Source of the DNA: Candidatus Latescibacterota bacterium
GTDB lineage: Bacteria; Latescibacterota; UBA2968
DNA length: 64,000 nt
NCBI GenBank assembly: GCA_022824945.1
Contig: JAJDYX010000047.1
Location: forward strand, 147,784 to 211,783
Direction: 5' to 3'
Below are positions 33,443-41,553 of this stretch, piece after piece. The translations under genes were made by a program, and so were the position numbers. Position 1 is the first letter of the stretch. Each line of letters begins with the position of its first letter. The notes below the pieces were generated by a model that saw only the letters and a list, made by a program, of their open reading frames with translations, made no database searches and was not told where the DNA came from.

Positions 33443-34726
33443 ATGTCCCATCCAAACATCCTCTACATCCACTCTCACGACACAGGTCGCTACATTCAGC
33501 CCTTTGGGCATGCCATGCCCACCCCAAATTTTCAGCGCCTCGCCGAACAGGGCGTTCTCTTTCGCCAGGCATTTTGCGCCAACCCAACCTGCTCGCCGAG
33601 CCGAGCCGCACTCCTGACCGGACAATGGCCCCACAGTTGTGGTATGCTGGGACTTGCCCACCGCGGTTTTCGGCTCAAGGATTACAGCCATCACCTCGTT
33701 CACACACTCAAAAAAGCGGGTTACACAACCGCACTCTCGGGATTTCAGCACGTCGGTCGTCCCCCAGCAGCCGATCCCTCAGAAATCGGTTATGACGAAA
33801 TATTCGACACCTCTAAAAATCAGCAGGCGACCTCCGACGCAGCCATTGCATATATCAACCGATCTCACGATAAGCCCTTCTTCCTCGACGTCGGCTATAC
33901 CGTCACCCATCGCAGCTTTCCCGAACCGGGTCCCGGAGACGACCCGCGCTATTGCATACCCCCTGCGCCCTTGCCCGACACCCCCGAAACCCGATACGAC
34001 ACCGCAGCTTACAAAACCTGCGTTCGCATTCTCGACACCGAAGTCGGGCGCGTCCTAAACGCCATAGATCGCGCCGGACTTTCCGAAAACACCATCGTCA
34101 TAAGCACCACCGATCACGGCATCGCATTTCCCATGATGAAATGCAACCTCACCGATCACGGCATCGGCATCATGCTCATCATGCGCGGACCGGGTTTTTC
34201 AGGCGGCAAAGTCATCGATGGCATGGTCTCTCAAATTGACCTCTTCCCCACCTTGTGCGATGTGATCGGCATAGACCACCCAGACTGGCTACAAGGCAAA
34301 TCCATACTACCACTGATCCGCGAAGAAACAGATGAAATCCACGATGAAATTTTCGCAGAAGTCAACTATCACAGCTATTACGATCCGCAACGCGCCATAC
34401 GCACAAAAAAATGGAAATACATCCGCCACTGGTATCCCACACTGCGCCCCGGCGACATCAACTGCGACGGCAGCCCCAGCAAATCCTACTTTCTCGCCCA
34501 GGGCTGGCGGCAGAAAAACCAACCCCCTGAACAACTCTACGACCTCATTTTTGACCCCCATGAAACCAACAATCTCGCCTCTGATCCCAAACACCAGGGC
34601 GCGTTAAACGACCTGCGCGATCGCCTCCAAACCTGGATGGAAACAACCGACGATCCACTGCTCGCAGGCTCAGTTTCCGCCCCTGAAGGCGCGCGCATCA
34701 ACGACCCAGCAGACCTTCAGACTTAA
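33443..34726 (+). CDS. Sulfatase (arylsulfatase family)
   Basis: This 427-aa sulfatase has the N-terminal metal motif MSHPNILYIHSHDTGRYI (HSHD in place of the more usual T-D-D/DDQ). Its catalytic site is C50-S-P-S-R, so it should be matured to formylglycine. Further conserved pieces are STTDHGIAFPMMKCNLTDHG (metal/substrate) and KWKYIRHWYP near the C-terminus. ATG 33443 has CAGGAG 8 bases upstream. It follows the TrpD-like gene and ends at a bidirectional terminator. No signal peptide is visible. The substrate is unknown. Confidence 0.9.
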   Translation: MSHPNILYIHSHDTGRYIQPFGHAMPTPNFQRLAEQGVLFRQAFCANPTCSPSRAALLTGQWPHSCGMLGLAHRGFRLKDYSHHLVHTLKKAGYTTALSGFQHVGRPPAADPSEIGYDEIFDTSKNQQATSDAAIAYINRSHDKPFFLDVGYTVTHRSFPEPGPGDDPRYCIPPAPLPDTPETRYDTAAYKTCVRILDTEVGRVLNAIDRAGLSENTIVISTTDHGIAFPMMKCNLTDHGIGIMLIMRGPGFSGGKVIDGMVSQIDLFPTLCDVIGIDHPDWLQGKSILPLIREETDEIHDEIFAEVNYHSYYDPQRAIRTKKWKYIRHWYPTLRPGDINCDGSPSKSYFLAQGWRQKNQPPEQLYDLIFDPHETNNLASDPKHQGALNDLRDRLQTWMETTDDPLLAGSVSAPEGARINDPADLQT

Positions 34727-34738
34727 ACTGCACAAAAA

Positions 34739-34767
34739 AAAGCCGCCCTTCAGCAAGGCGGCTTTTC
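34739..34767. terminator. Bidirectional terminator between sulfatase and GPP34 genes
   Basis: A stem AGCCGCC (34741-34747) pairs with GGCGGCT (34757-34763), with an A-run before and a T-run after, so it can act on both strands between convergent genes. Confidence 0.85.
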
Positions 34768-34789
34768 TATGTATATAAACCCTATCTTC

Positions 34790-35443
34790 TCACGGCATCA
34801 TCTGCACAGCGAGGGCGAGGGATAGCTCGATATCTGTAATTGCCTGCGACACGGCCTGACCGATCAAATCCAGCTTTCGCACCTGATCGATGCGATCTGA
34901 AACACGCGCCAGTTCGCGTGCGGACAGAATCTCCTTAAATATATCGCACGCATGCGCCAGACCAATAATCACGACATCGCGCGGACCTGGAATCTGGTCG
35001 CTAAACAACACCTCCATAATCCTGAGCTTGACCTCGCGCTCGGCCGTGTTGTCGATAACGGGATAGCGCCGCCCCTGGATTACCCATAAGAATCGGTCCT
35101 CTTCGCGATTGAGAATGCCCCGTTCTACGAGCCGATTGAGAGCCTCTTCCCGAATCGTATCTGCGCGAAGCGCGGTGCGTTCCACCCAAAAGCGCGCATC
35201 CTTGGTCTCGTTCATCTGGGCAATATCTGCAAGCGTGGGATCGAGCAAGCTATCCTGAACTCGGGTCGAATCGACGAGGATCAGTTTTTCGAGGTCTGTG
35301 TCAATCCGATTCTCCAGCGCCAAATCCATCAACACACCACCGGCAAGCGCATACCGCATCAACCGGTCTGGCACGCGAGCAAACCTCCCATTCTCATCAT
35401 CGAGAATGAGCAACATGAGTTCTTCCGCAAATCTAAGCGTCAT
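34790..35443 (-). CDS. GPP34 (GOLPH3/Vps74-like) family protein
   Basis: This 217-aa helical protein starts MTLRFAEELMLLILDDENGR and shows the GPP34 pattern with LAGGVLMDLALENRI near residues 34-48 and a long C-terminal helix. In eukaryotes GPP34 proteins bind phosphatidylinositol-4-phosphate; in bacteria the role is unknown, though a membrane-surface function is likely. ATG 35443 has GGAGGAAG upstream and overlaps the stop of the ThuA-like gene by 4 bases (ATGA), so translation is coupled. It is convergent with the sulfatase. Confidence 0.85.
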   Translation of the reverse strand: MTLRFAEELMLLILDDENGRFARVPDRLMRYALAGGVLMDLALENRIDTDLEKLILVDSTRVQDSLLDPTLADIAQMNETKDARFWVERTALRADTIREEALNRLVERGILNREEDRFLWVIQGRRYPVIDNTAEREVKLRIMEVLFSDQIPGPRDVVIIGLAHACDIFKEILSARELARVSDRIDQVRKLDLIGQAVSQAITDIELSLALAVQMMP

Positions 35444-36087
35444 GAGCTTCCTCCAGTCCATTTTACGCCCTGTGTAACCAGTTGCTGCATCCCTGCCCGC
35501 TCAAATGTACCTGGCCCGTGTCCCAGAGTCGTGTAAAATACCCGTCCTTCGCCATAACCCTTCACCCAGGCCATGGGATGCTGCTTATCGCTCCAATCCG
35601 CGGTTGCCAAAATGTGAACAGCGGGATCCCATGCCGACATATAAATCTCGTCTTCCACTTCAAAATCATCGACCCCCTGTGTAATGGGGTGCGCGTCATC
35701 TGCAATATTCACGGTGAACGTCAATCCCGGCGGATGCCAGTTTGCGTGCCCGCCGATCAAATCCACAGCCCTTCCCCCAATCCACCAGGCCGTACCGTGA
35801 ATACCTACCAGACCTTTGCCACCCGCCACAAAATCGAATAACCCATCTTCTTGCCCAGGCGTCAAATCCGGCAAGCGATTCACCGTCCCATCCGCATCCC
35901 GCTCTGTGCGCGTGAAACCCGTACCGTGTACCAGCACATCAAAATCGTTCAAAGCATCTGAAGTCAGCACATCCTTATCGTCTTCAAGCGCCACAGACAA
36001 ATCGTCCTGAGCGCCCAAAAACCCATTAATAACCTCGGCACTTGCATCAAACCGATGGTTCGGACCCGACAAAATCAGCACATTCAT
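35440..36087 (-). CDS. ThuA-like domain protein
   Basis: This 215-aa protein matches the ThuA (trehalose utilisation) class I glutamine-amidotransferase-like fold: MNVLILSGPNHRFDASAEV, then FDVLVHGTGF, GKGLVGIHGTAWWIGG and GGHANWHPPGLTF, and YGEGRVFYTTLGHGPGTFE near the end. ThuA-like domains occur with sugar oxidoreductases and glycan-degradation genes, and the enzymatic role is poorly known. ATG 36087 has AGGAGG upstream; a longer start at 36117 has no support. It is coupled to the GPP34 gene downstream. Confidence 0.85.
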   Translation of the reverse strand: MNVLILSGPNHRFDASAEVINGFLGAQDDLSVALEDDKDVLTSDALNDFDVLVHGTGFTRTERDADGTVNRLPDLTPGQEDGLFDFVAGGKGLVGIHGTAWWIGGRAVDLIGGHANWHPPGLTFTVNIADDAHPITQGVDDFEVEDEIYMSAWDPAVHILATADWSDKQHPMAWVKGYGEGRVFYTTLGHGPGTFERAGMQQLVTQGVKWTGGSS

Positions 36088-36267
36088 CTCATCCTCCTGG
36101 GTGATGGTAATTCCCAAACTTGCATGGGTGTGTTAAAAACGACCTCGCCGTTTGCCATCCACGTTGCGGCAAAGGCGTAGCCCAGATATACAGAACCATA
36201 TTCGAGTACGAGGTATGCGAGATTAGCTATATAAACCTCTGATACTCATTGCTTGATGTCGAGCCTA

Positions 36268-36651
36268 TCAATACAATGGCACAGGATAAGCCCGAATCAT
36301 TTCGTCAACAGTCACAATAGTTAGGCGATGCTCGAGTGCTTGGCAAATAAGTATACGATCAAATGGATCACGATGTATTGAAGGCAGTTTGGCGAGCTGA
36401 GACACGCTAGCTTCATCAAGAGGCAAACTTGCAATCATGTGTCTTTCGCGTTGTACAGGCAGATAATTCTCCGGTGGTTCTGGCAAGGGTAGCTTGCCCA
36501 GTTGGTACTTTACGGAAATTTCCCACAGTGAAATGGCACTTAGATACACTTCGTTCTCAGGATTGAGAATATCCCTCTGCATGACTTCTGGCAGACGTTG
36601 GTCGCCAGTTATGAGCCAGAGGAAGATGTGAGTATCTAGCAGAAGCCTCAT
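36268..36651 (-). CDS. vapC: VapC-type PIN-domain toxin
   Basis: This 127-aa PIN ribonuclease shows the four-acid site: D6 (LLLDTHIFLW), E44 (SLWEISVKYQLGKL), D95/D98 (HRDPFDR) and D116 near the C-terminus. Such proteins cleave tRNA or rRNA. The gene starts at the base next to the antitoxin stop (36652/36651), forming one operon. The SLWEISVKYQLGK motif marks the subgroup often paired with Phd/YefM-type antitoxins. Confidence 0.93.
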   Translation of the reverse strand: MRLLLDTHIFLWLITGDQRLPEVMQRDILNPENEVYLSAISLWEISVKYQLGKLPLPEPPENYLPVQRERHMIASLPLDEASVSQLAKLPSIHRDPFDRILICQALEHRLTIVTVDEMIRAYPVPLY

Positions 36652-36969
36652 TTATCTTTTACCTTCAAATTCTTCAATCACATACTCCGGCAATGGATCG
36701 TCGAAATCATCAGGCACTGAGAACTCCCCAGCGCACAACCCAAAAGGGCGCGATGGTTTGTCATTCAATCGCAGTTCTGCTCTAGCCTGTTCCACTGGAA
36801 TTACTTCTTCACCTGAACCGCGAAGATGGCGAATCTCCTCTATGTCTTCCTGGTCTTCCAATAAGGTCAACAACGCCTCCCAAGTCGCATAGTCAAGCAG
36901 CACCGATTTTTTCTCGCCACCAGCGTCCACGACAAATTGGGCTTTTTCGAGTAGCTCGGGTACACTCAT
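36652..36969 (-). CDS. Antitoxin of the VapBC pair
   Basis: This 105-aa acidic protein has an N-terminal Phd/YefM-like segment (MSVPELLEKAQFVVDAGGEK, LDYATWEALLTLLEDQEDIE) and a charged C-terminus. ATG 36969 has AAAGGAGA upstream; an in-frame upstream ATG at 37011 does not. It lies directly before vapC. Its middle third (about 36771-36865) reappears as a degenerate copy 280 bases upstream at 37056-37142, described separately. Confidence 0.8.
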   Translation of the reverse strand: MSVPELLEKAQFVVDAGGEKKSVLLDYATWEALLTLLEDQEDIEEIRHLRGSGEEVIPVEQARAELRLNDKPSRPFGLCAGEFSVPDDFDDPLPEYVIEEFEGKR

Positions 36970-37055
36970 ATCGATCTCCTTTCCAAACTTGCATCGGCGT
37001 ATATAATACACGCCTGAAATCCGGTCAAGTGCTTTTCAAAATGAGCGATCTGCTT

Positions 37056-37142
37056 GCAGTTCTACTTTGGCCTATTCCCCTGGAATCACTTCTTCACCTG
37101 AATCGTGGAGATAGCGAATCTCCTCTATGTCTTCCAGGTCTT
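37056..37142 (-). pseudogene. Degenerate partial copy of the antitoxin gene
   Basis: About 87 bases match 36771-36865 of the antitoxin with scattered changes; the stretch GCGAATCTCCTCTATGTCTT is identical in both. On the minus strand it would encode the EDIEEIR ... SGEEVIP segment, but the frame is broken by a stop. The Fic gene's last codons are read from this sequence in another frame. It points to a past second toxin-antitoxin copy. Confidence 0.6.
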
Positions 37143-37996
37143 AAAGAACGTTTGAAAAGCGCGATCTCTTTATCTATGTCCTCCACATCTTCAATATCCT
37201 CTCCGTGGGCGGCTTTTAGATGGAGATTCAGGGCATATTTGCAACAATGTGCAATATAGGCGATAAACTCGGTCAAATCTTCGGTCTTATCCGCCTGCTC
37301 CAGCATCCCGATATATTGATCTCTCTCCTCAGTAAGGACTATGGATACAGTGTACCCGTGCCTGATCAAAATCATATTCATCAAAAGCCGCGCCATGCGA
37401 CCATTACCATCGTCAAACGGATGGATACGGATAAAACGGTAGTGAAACGTAGCGGCTATAACAATCGGATGTTCACCCTCATCCTCTTGTCTTCTATACC
37501 AATCTATGAGATCGCCCATCGCCGATTTCACCTGATCTGGCGGTGTAAAATAATAAATCTCTCCTGTAGAAGTTCTCACGTTATTGGGCTGTGTCTTATA
37601 CTCTCCGATAGCAATGCGCCGTTTCACCGGCTGTCCATCTGGCGTTATCGCGTCGTTTTCATAAGGCTCCTTCAACAGCACTTTATGGAGATTTCGGATA
37701 AAAACCTCGTTGAGCGATTCGTTTCTTTTTACTGCATCCTCCATCGTCTTTACTGCCTCATCGTGTCCCTCAATATCCAGATGATCGCGCATCGGTTTCC
37801 CGTGGGCAGTAAGCCCATGGAGGATCAGACTCCTCGTTTCTCCGAGCGTCAGACTATTGCCTTCTACAGCATTGGAGTGATAGTTCGACTCAATCCTGAG
37901 CTTTTGTTCTATCTGGCCCACGATCTCAGAAGGCAATGGGCGCAATGCGTCCAGTTCCTCTTTAAGCCGATCAATTTCTTCAATGATATTGCTCAT
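37094..37996 (-). CDS. Fic-domain AMPylase-like protein with N-terminal inhibitory motif
   Basis: This 300-aa Fic protein would transfer AMP (or another nucleotide) to target proteins. The catalytic loop is complete: HPFDDGNGRMAR starting at H192. The inhibitory helix (S/T)xxxE(G/N) is present at S41-N-A-V-E45-G46, N-terminal to the Fic core, which defines class II auto-inhibited Fic proteins. The C-terminus after residue 285 is unlike the family: its last 14 or so codons come from the degenerate antitoxin copy read in another frame, so the original end has been lost. The ATG at 37996 lies close to short inverted repeats in the upstream gap. Confidence 0.9.
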   Translation of the reverse strand: MSNIIEEIDRLKEELDALRPLPSEIVGQIEQKLRIESNYHSNAVEGNSLTLGETRSLILHGLTAHGKPMRDHLDIEGHDEAVKTMEDAVKRNESLNEVFIRNLHKVLLKEPYENDAITPDGQPVKRRIAIGEYKTQPNNVRTSTGEIYYFTPPDQVKSAMGDLIDWYRRQEDEGEHPIVIAATFHYRFIRIHPFDDGNGRMARLLMNMILIRHGYTVSIVLTEERDQYIGMLEQADKTEDLTEFIAYIAHCCKYALNLHLKAAHGEDIEDVEDIDKEIALFKRSLRPGRHRGDSLSPRFR

Positions 37997-38105
37997 GATA
38001 TATTCTCACACAAAGACACTAACGACTCTAAAATATAAAGAATATTCCCACACAAAACTACAAAGTCCCAAAACTTCTATCCCTTTGTGCCTTCGTGTGA
38101 GTTCC

Positions 38106-38858
38106 TTATCTTCTCAACTTAAACCCCTGCGCCGTCAGAAACTCATCCAACTCCTCACGCACATGAAATTGTCCGGTGCGCCCGCCCACCACCGTAGTCC
38201 AGCGCTGATCTCCTTCGTGCATCCCCTGTGACGCGTAAAATTCCACCATCTTCTGATCGTAATCCTTCATAATCGCGCAATGCGTCTCATCGTCCATATA
38301 ACGCTCTCTGTGTAAAACCGCATCGAGCGGCAAACGCGGTTTCACCTCTGGCTCCTGCGCTGGATACCCAATACAAAAACCAGACACAGCCACAACATAA
38401 GGCGGCAAACCGAGCAATTTACCCACAGCCTTTGGATTATTCCGCATCGCCCCAATCATACAAATGCCCAACCCCATAGACTCCGCTGCAATCGCCACAT
38501 TCTGCATCATCAACGCGACATCCACCGTCGCAATCATCAACGCCTCGACATAATCCCCGTCAAACCGATCAACCCCATGCATCTGATTCGCCATCCGATC
38601 CCGGTGCAAATCCGCACAAAAAGCCAAAAAAGCCGCACTCTGATGAATCTGCACCTGATCGGCACACAACTCAGCCAACCTCTTCTTGCGCTCGGGATCA
38701 GCCACATGTATCACTGTATAAGCCTGCAAATTGCTCGACGTACTCGCCTGCTGCCCGCACTGAATAAGCGTCTCCAACACCCCATCGGGCAATGGTCGAT
38801 CTTCAAACCTCCGAATACTCCTGTGCGACATCAGCAAATCAATCGTGGGATTCGACAT
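38106..38858 (-). CDS. NfsA-like nitroreductase / FMN reductase
   Basis: This 250-aa flavoprotein of the NfsA/FRP group reduces nitro compounds or flavins with NADPH. It shows the N-terminal HRSIRRFEDRPLPDG that binds FMN, QCGQQASTSSNLQAYTVIHV (flavin loop), the GLGICMIGAMRNNP segment, and the C-terminal FSLRP-like basic residues. AAAGGA precedes the ATG. It stands between the Fic gene and the divergent BNR-repeat gene; no functional link is seen. Confidence 0.9.
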   Translation of the reverse strand: MSNPTIDLLMSHRSIRRFEDRPLPDGVLETLIQCGQQASTSSNLQAYTVIHVADPERKKRLAELCADQVQIHQSAAFLAFCADLHRDRMANQMHGVDRFDGDYVEALMIATVDVALMMQNVAIAAESMGLGICMIGAMRNNPKAVGKLLGLPPYVVAVSGFCIGYPAQEPEVKPRLPLDAVLHRERYMDDETHCAIMKDYDQKMVEFYASQGMHEGDQRWTTVVGGRTGQFHVREELDEFLTAQGFKLRR

Positions 38859-39004
38859 AATAATCCTTTCTAAGAAACCGGGTTTTGCACGCTACACTTC
38901 ATTGTGTGAATGAAGCCATGAAACCAACCTTTGTCAAGAAACTTGACGCGAACTCTTTTTCTTCTTTCTTTAAAAATCTTCAAATTTCATACAAAGGAGA
39001 AAAC

Positions 39005-40414
39005 ATGCCCCTCACCTTAAACCAAAAAGACACGGGTTATCGCGGAATATGGTATTACAATCAGCCATCCGGCGATGAATACGTGTACAAATACAGCGGC
39101 GGATTGGGCACCTACTGTGCCAAACATCGCCCCTTTGCCGTGTACCGCCCCGAAGTCGAAAAAACCTTCTTCTGTTATGGCGGCACACCCCTTGACGCAC
39201 ACCTCAAACACGCCGAAGAAGACCTCAATGGCGACCGCGCGTTCTCGCGCAATCGCAGCGGTTTTCTCCTGCACATGGTCTCCTACTTCGACCACAAAAC
39301 CCGACAGGTACCCCGTCCGACCATCCTCCTCGACAAAAACACAGCCGACGCCCACGACAATCCCGTCATATCCATAGACGACAAAGGCTATATCTGGATC
39401 TTCTCAACCGCACACGGCTTATCGCGCCCCTCGTATATCCACCGAAGCGCAAAACCCTACGACATAGACGAATTTGAACAAATTGACGCGACCTATCAAC
39501 TCAATGGCGCAGAACAGCCCATGGACAACTTCTCCTACATGCAAGCCTGGCACTTACCAAATCGCGGCTTCATCAACTTTGTCACGCGCTACAAAGACCC
39601 GGCCGACCGCACCCTCTTCTTCACGACCAGTCCCAACGGCGTCAAATGGTCTGAATGGACGCGACTGGCCGCCATTGAAAAAGGACATTATCAAATCAGT
39701 ATATGTTCCAACCACAAAGCCGTCACGGCCTTTAACTACCACCCCGACCCTCACGGTCTCAACTGGCGCACCAACCTCTACTATCTCGAAACCCCCGACT
39801 TTGGACAAACCTGGCAAAACGCGGCTGGGGAACCCGTCGAAATACCGCTCACAACCCCACACAACAACGCCCTCGTGCGCGATTACAAAGCCGAAGGACT
39901 CAAGGTCTATCTCAAAGACATTCGCCTCGATCCACAGGGCAATCCCGTCATCCTGGTCATCACCAGCAAAGGTTATGAATCTGGCCCGGAAAATGGCCCA
40001 CGCACCTGGACCCTATTACAATGGACTGGAAGCGACTGGCACGCCCACCCCATCACCATATCCGACAGCAACTACGACATGGGGTCCCTCTACCTCGAAG
40101 CAGACGGCACATGGCGCGTCATCGCCCCCACAGAAACCGGACCACAACCCTACAATCCCGGTGGAGAAATGGCGATGTGGGAACGCAATGGACAATCGTG
40201 GAAACGCGTCGTACAACTCACGCAAAACAGCACGCGCAACCACACCTACGCCCGAAGCCCCGTCAATGCACATCCCGACTTCTACGCCCTGTGGGCTGAC
40301 GGCAATGCGCGACGTGCATCCAAATCATGCCTTTACTTCTGCGACAAAAAAGGCAACGTCTATCAACTCCCCGAAACAATGGAAAGCGATTTCGAGCACC
40401 CAATTTCCCTTTGA
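39005..40414 (+). CDS. BNR-repeat containing protein (sialidase-like beta-propeller)
   Basis: This 469-aa protein resembles the BNR_4 family: SGGLGTYCAKHRPFAVY, then a run of propeller blades with Asp-box-like S-x-D-x-G-x-T-W variants (SPNGVKWSEWTRL, TPDFGQTWQNAAG, EADGTWRVIAP). ATG 39005 has AAAGGAGA upstream; an in-frame start 40 codons earlier lacks one. No signal peptide is evident. Such proteins usually bind or cleave polysaccharide, for example as rhamnogalacturonan or glucuronyl lyases; the substrate cannot be told. It fits with the sulfatases and esterase as a glycan-related gene. Confidence 0.8.
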   Translation: MPLTLNQKDTGYRGIWYYNQPSGDEYVYKYSGGLGTYCAKHRPFAVYRPEVEKTFFCYGGTPLDAHLKHAEEDLNGDRAFSRNRSGFLLHMVSYFDHKTRQVPRPTILLDKNTADAHDNPVISIDDKGYIWIFSTAHGLSRPSYIHRSAKPYDIDEFEQIDATYQLNGAEQPMDNFSYMQAWHLPNRGFINFVTRYKDPADRTLFFTTSPNGVKWSEWTRLAAIEKGHYQISICSNHKAVTAFNYHPDPHGLNWRTNLYYLETPDFGQTWQNAAGEPVEIPLTTPHNNALVRDYKAEGLKVYLKDIRLDPQGNPVILVITSKGYESGPENGPRTWTLLQWTGSDWHAHPITISDSNYDMGSLYLEADGTWRVIAPTETGPQPYNPGGEMAMWERNGQSWKRVVQLTQNSTRNHTYARSPVNAHPDFYALWADGNARRASKSCLYFCDKKGNVYQLPETMESDFEHPISL

Positions 40415-40447
40415 AAAAACGAGGGCCGATAAAACCCTAAAAAAAAT

Positions 40448-40476
40448 TTGGATTGTCTGCCCAAATTCCTTAAATT
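40448..40476 (+). promoter_or_regulatory. Candidate promoter of the ZTP riboswitch-folD unit
   Basis: TTGGAT (40448-40453) and TAAATT (40471-40476) are 17 bases apart. The start of transcription would fall near 40483, a few bases before the riboswitch P1 stem. Confidence 0.5.
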
Positions 40477-40483
40477 TACAGAA

Positions 40484-40562
40484 ATCTCCAGTGTAACTGG
40501 CGGAAACGTGGAAATAACCACGAGGAAGCACTGGACTATAAACACACGCCGACCGCCTGGGC
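40484..40562 (+). promoter_or_regulatory. ZMP/ZTP (pfl) riboswitch aptamer upstream of folD
   Basis: The folD leader has the architecture of the pfl RNA. P1 is CCAGTG (40488-40493) with CACTGG (40529-40534). P2 is CGTGG (40507-40511) with CCACG (40518-40522). A pseudoknot GGCGG (40499-40503) pairs with CCGCC (40553-40557), and the aptamer ends with the conserved CGCCTGGGC (40554-40562). The sequences ACTGGCG and GCCTGGGC are the family's invariant segments as I know them. The aptamer senses ZTP/ZMP, purine intermediates that rise when 10-formyl-THF is short; folD makes 10-formyl-THF, which is the expected target. Expected effect: ligand binding prevents the terminator that follows. Confidence 0.85.
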
Positions 40563-40599
40563 TGAAAACAATCACATCGCCCGGGCGTATTTTTATTTT
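40554..40599 (+). terminator. Expression-platform terminator of the ZTP riboswitch
   Basis: CGCCTGGGC (40554-40562) pairs with GCCCGGGCG (40579-40587), one G-U pair included, over a 16-base loop, and TATTTTTATTTT follows. The 5' arm is the aptamer's conserved 3' segment, so ligand-bound aptamer and terminator exclude each other. Confidence 0.8.
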
Positions 40600-40625
40600 G
40601 GGCATTCACATGGGAGAAAGCGACC

Positions 40626-41507
40626 ATGGCAAAAATCATAAACGGCACAGACCTGTCCCAAACCATGCGCGCAGAAATGTCCGAAGAAGTCAAGAATCTC
40701 AAAGCAGAGCACGACCTCATCCCCGGCCTCGCGGTCGTACTCGTCGGCAACGATCCGGCATCCATATCCTACATCAAAGGCAAACGCAAAGCCTGTACAG
40801 ACATCGGCATATATTCTATTGAACACACCCTGACAGCCGACCAGCCCGAATCCGACCTTCTCGACACCATTAAACAACTCAACGATGACCCCGCCATTCA
40901 CGGCATCCTCGTCCAACTACCCCTGCCCGAAGGCTTTGACGAACAAACTGCCCTCAACAGCATCTCACCCGACAAAGATGTAGATGGTCTCCACCCTGTC
41001 AACCTCGGTCGCCTCATGCGCGGTGAAGAAGGCTTTTGGCCATGCACACCGCACGGCGTGCAACAAATCCTCAAACGCGGCAACTTCGAAGTCGCGGGCA
41101 AACACGTCGTCATCGTGGGGCGCAGCACCCTGGTGGGTCGTCCACTCGCCAACATCCTTTCGCAAAAAGCCACAAATGCCACCGTCACCTTATGCCATAC
41201 CGGCACGCGCGACCTCGGGTACTTCACCCGTCAGGCAGATATCCTCATCGTTGTGACAGGGTATCCCAATACCGTCACAGCAGACATGGTACAGGACGGC
41301 GCAGTCGTCATCGACATCGGCGTCAACCGAGTACCCGACAAATCCAAAAAAGCGGGTTATCGCCTCGTTGGCGATGTCGATTACACAGCCATCAGCAAAA
41401 AAGCGTGCGCCATTACACCCGTCCCGGGCGGCGTTGGTCCCATGACCATCGCCATGCTCCTGTACAACACCATAACATCGGCCAAACGCATGCACGGTCT
41501 CGCATAA
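40626..41507 (+). CDS. folD: Bifunctional methylene-THF dehydrogenase/cyclohydrolase FolD
   Basis: This 293-aa cytoplasmic enzyme converts 5,10-methylene-THF to 10-formyl-THF. The catalytic pair is Y49-x3-K53 (SYIKGKRKAC), the NADP-binding part shows HVVIVGRSTLVGRP, and the C-terminal ITPVPGGVGPMTIAMLL is complete. ATG 40626 has GGGAGAAAG upstream. It is the only gene in its unit and stands under a ZTP riboswitch; a strong bidirectional terminator follows. The leader is 143 bases. Confidence 0.97.
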   Translation: MAKIINGTDLSQTMRAEMSEEVKNLKAEHDLIPGLAVVLVGNDPASISYIKGKRKACTDIGIYSIEHTLTADQPESDLLDTIKQLNDDPAIHGILVQLPLPEGFDEQTALNSISPDKDVDGLHPVNLGRLMRGEEGFWPCTPHGVQQILKRGNFEVAGKHVVIVGRSTLVGRPLANILSQKATNATVTLCHTGTRDLGYFTRQADILIVVTGYPNTVTADMVQDGAVVIDIGVNRVPDKSKKAGYRLVGDVDYTAISKKACAITPVPGGVGPMTIAMLLYNTITSAKRMHGLA

Positions 41508-41543
41508 AAAAAACCGCCGATTGTAGATAATCGGCGGTTTTTA
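41508..41543. terminator. Bidirectional terminator between folD and the epimerase gene
   Basis: A perfect 12-bp stem AAACCGCCGATT (41511-41522) with AATCGGCGGTTT (41529-41540), loop GTAGAT, is flanked by A- and T-runs. Confidence 0.9.
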
Positions 41544-41553
41544 GCATTTCTCC

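Noticed and set aside
39474..40496. 340-codon plus-strand ORF inside the BNR gene
   Set aside because: Pro/Thr/Ser-rich shadow of the BNR frame; no ribosome-binding site or domain.
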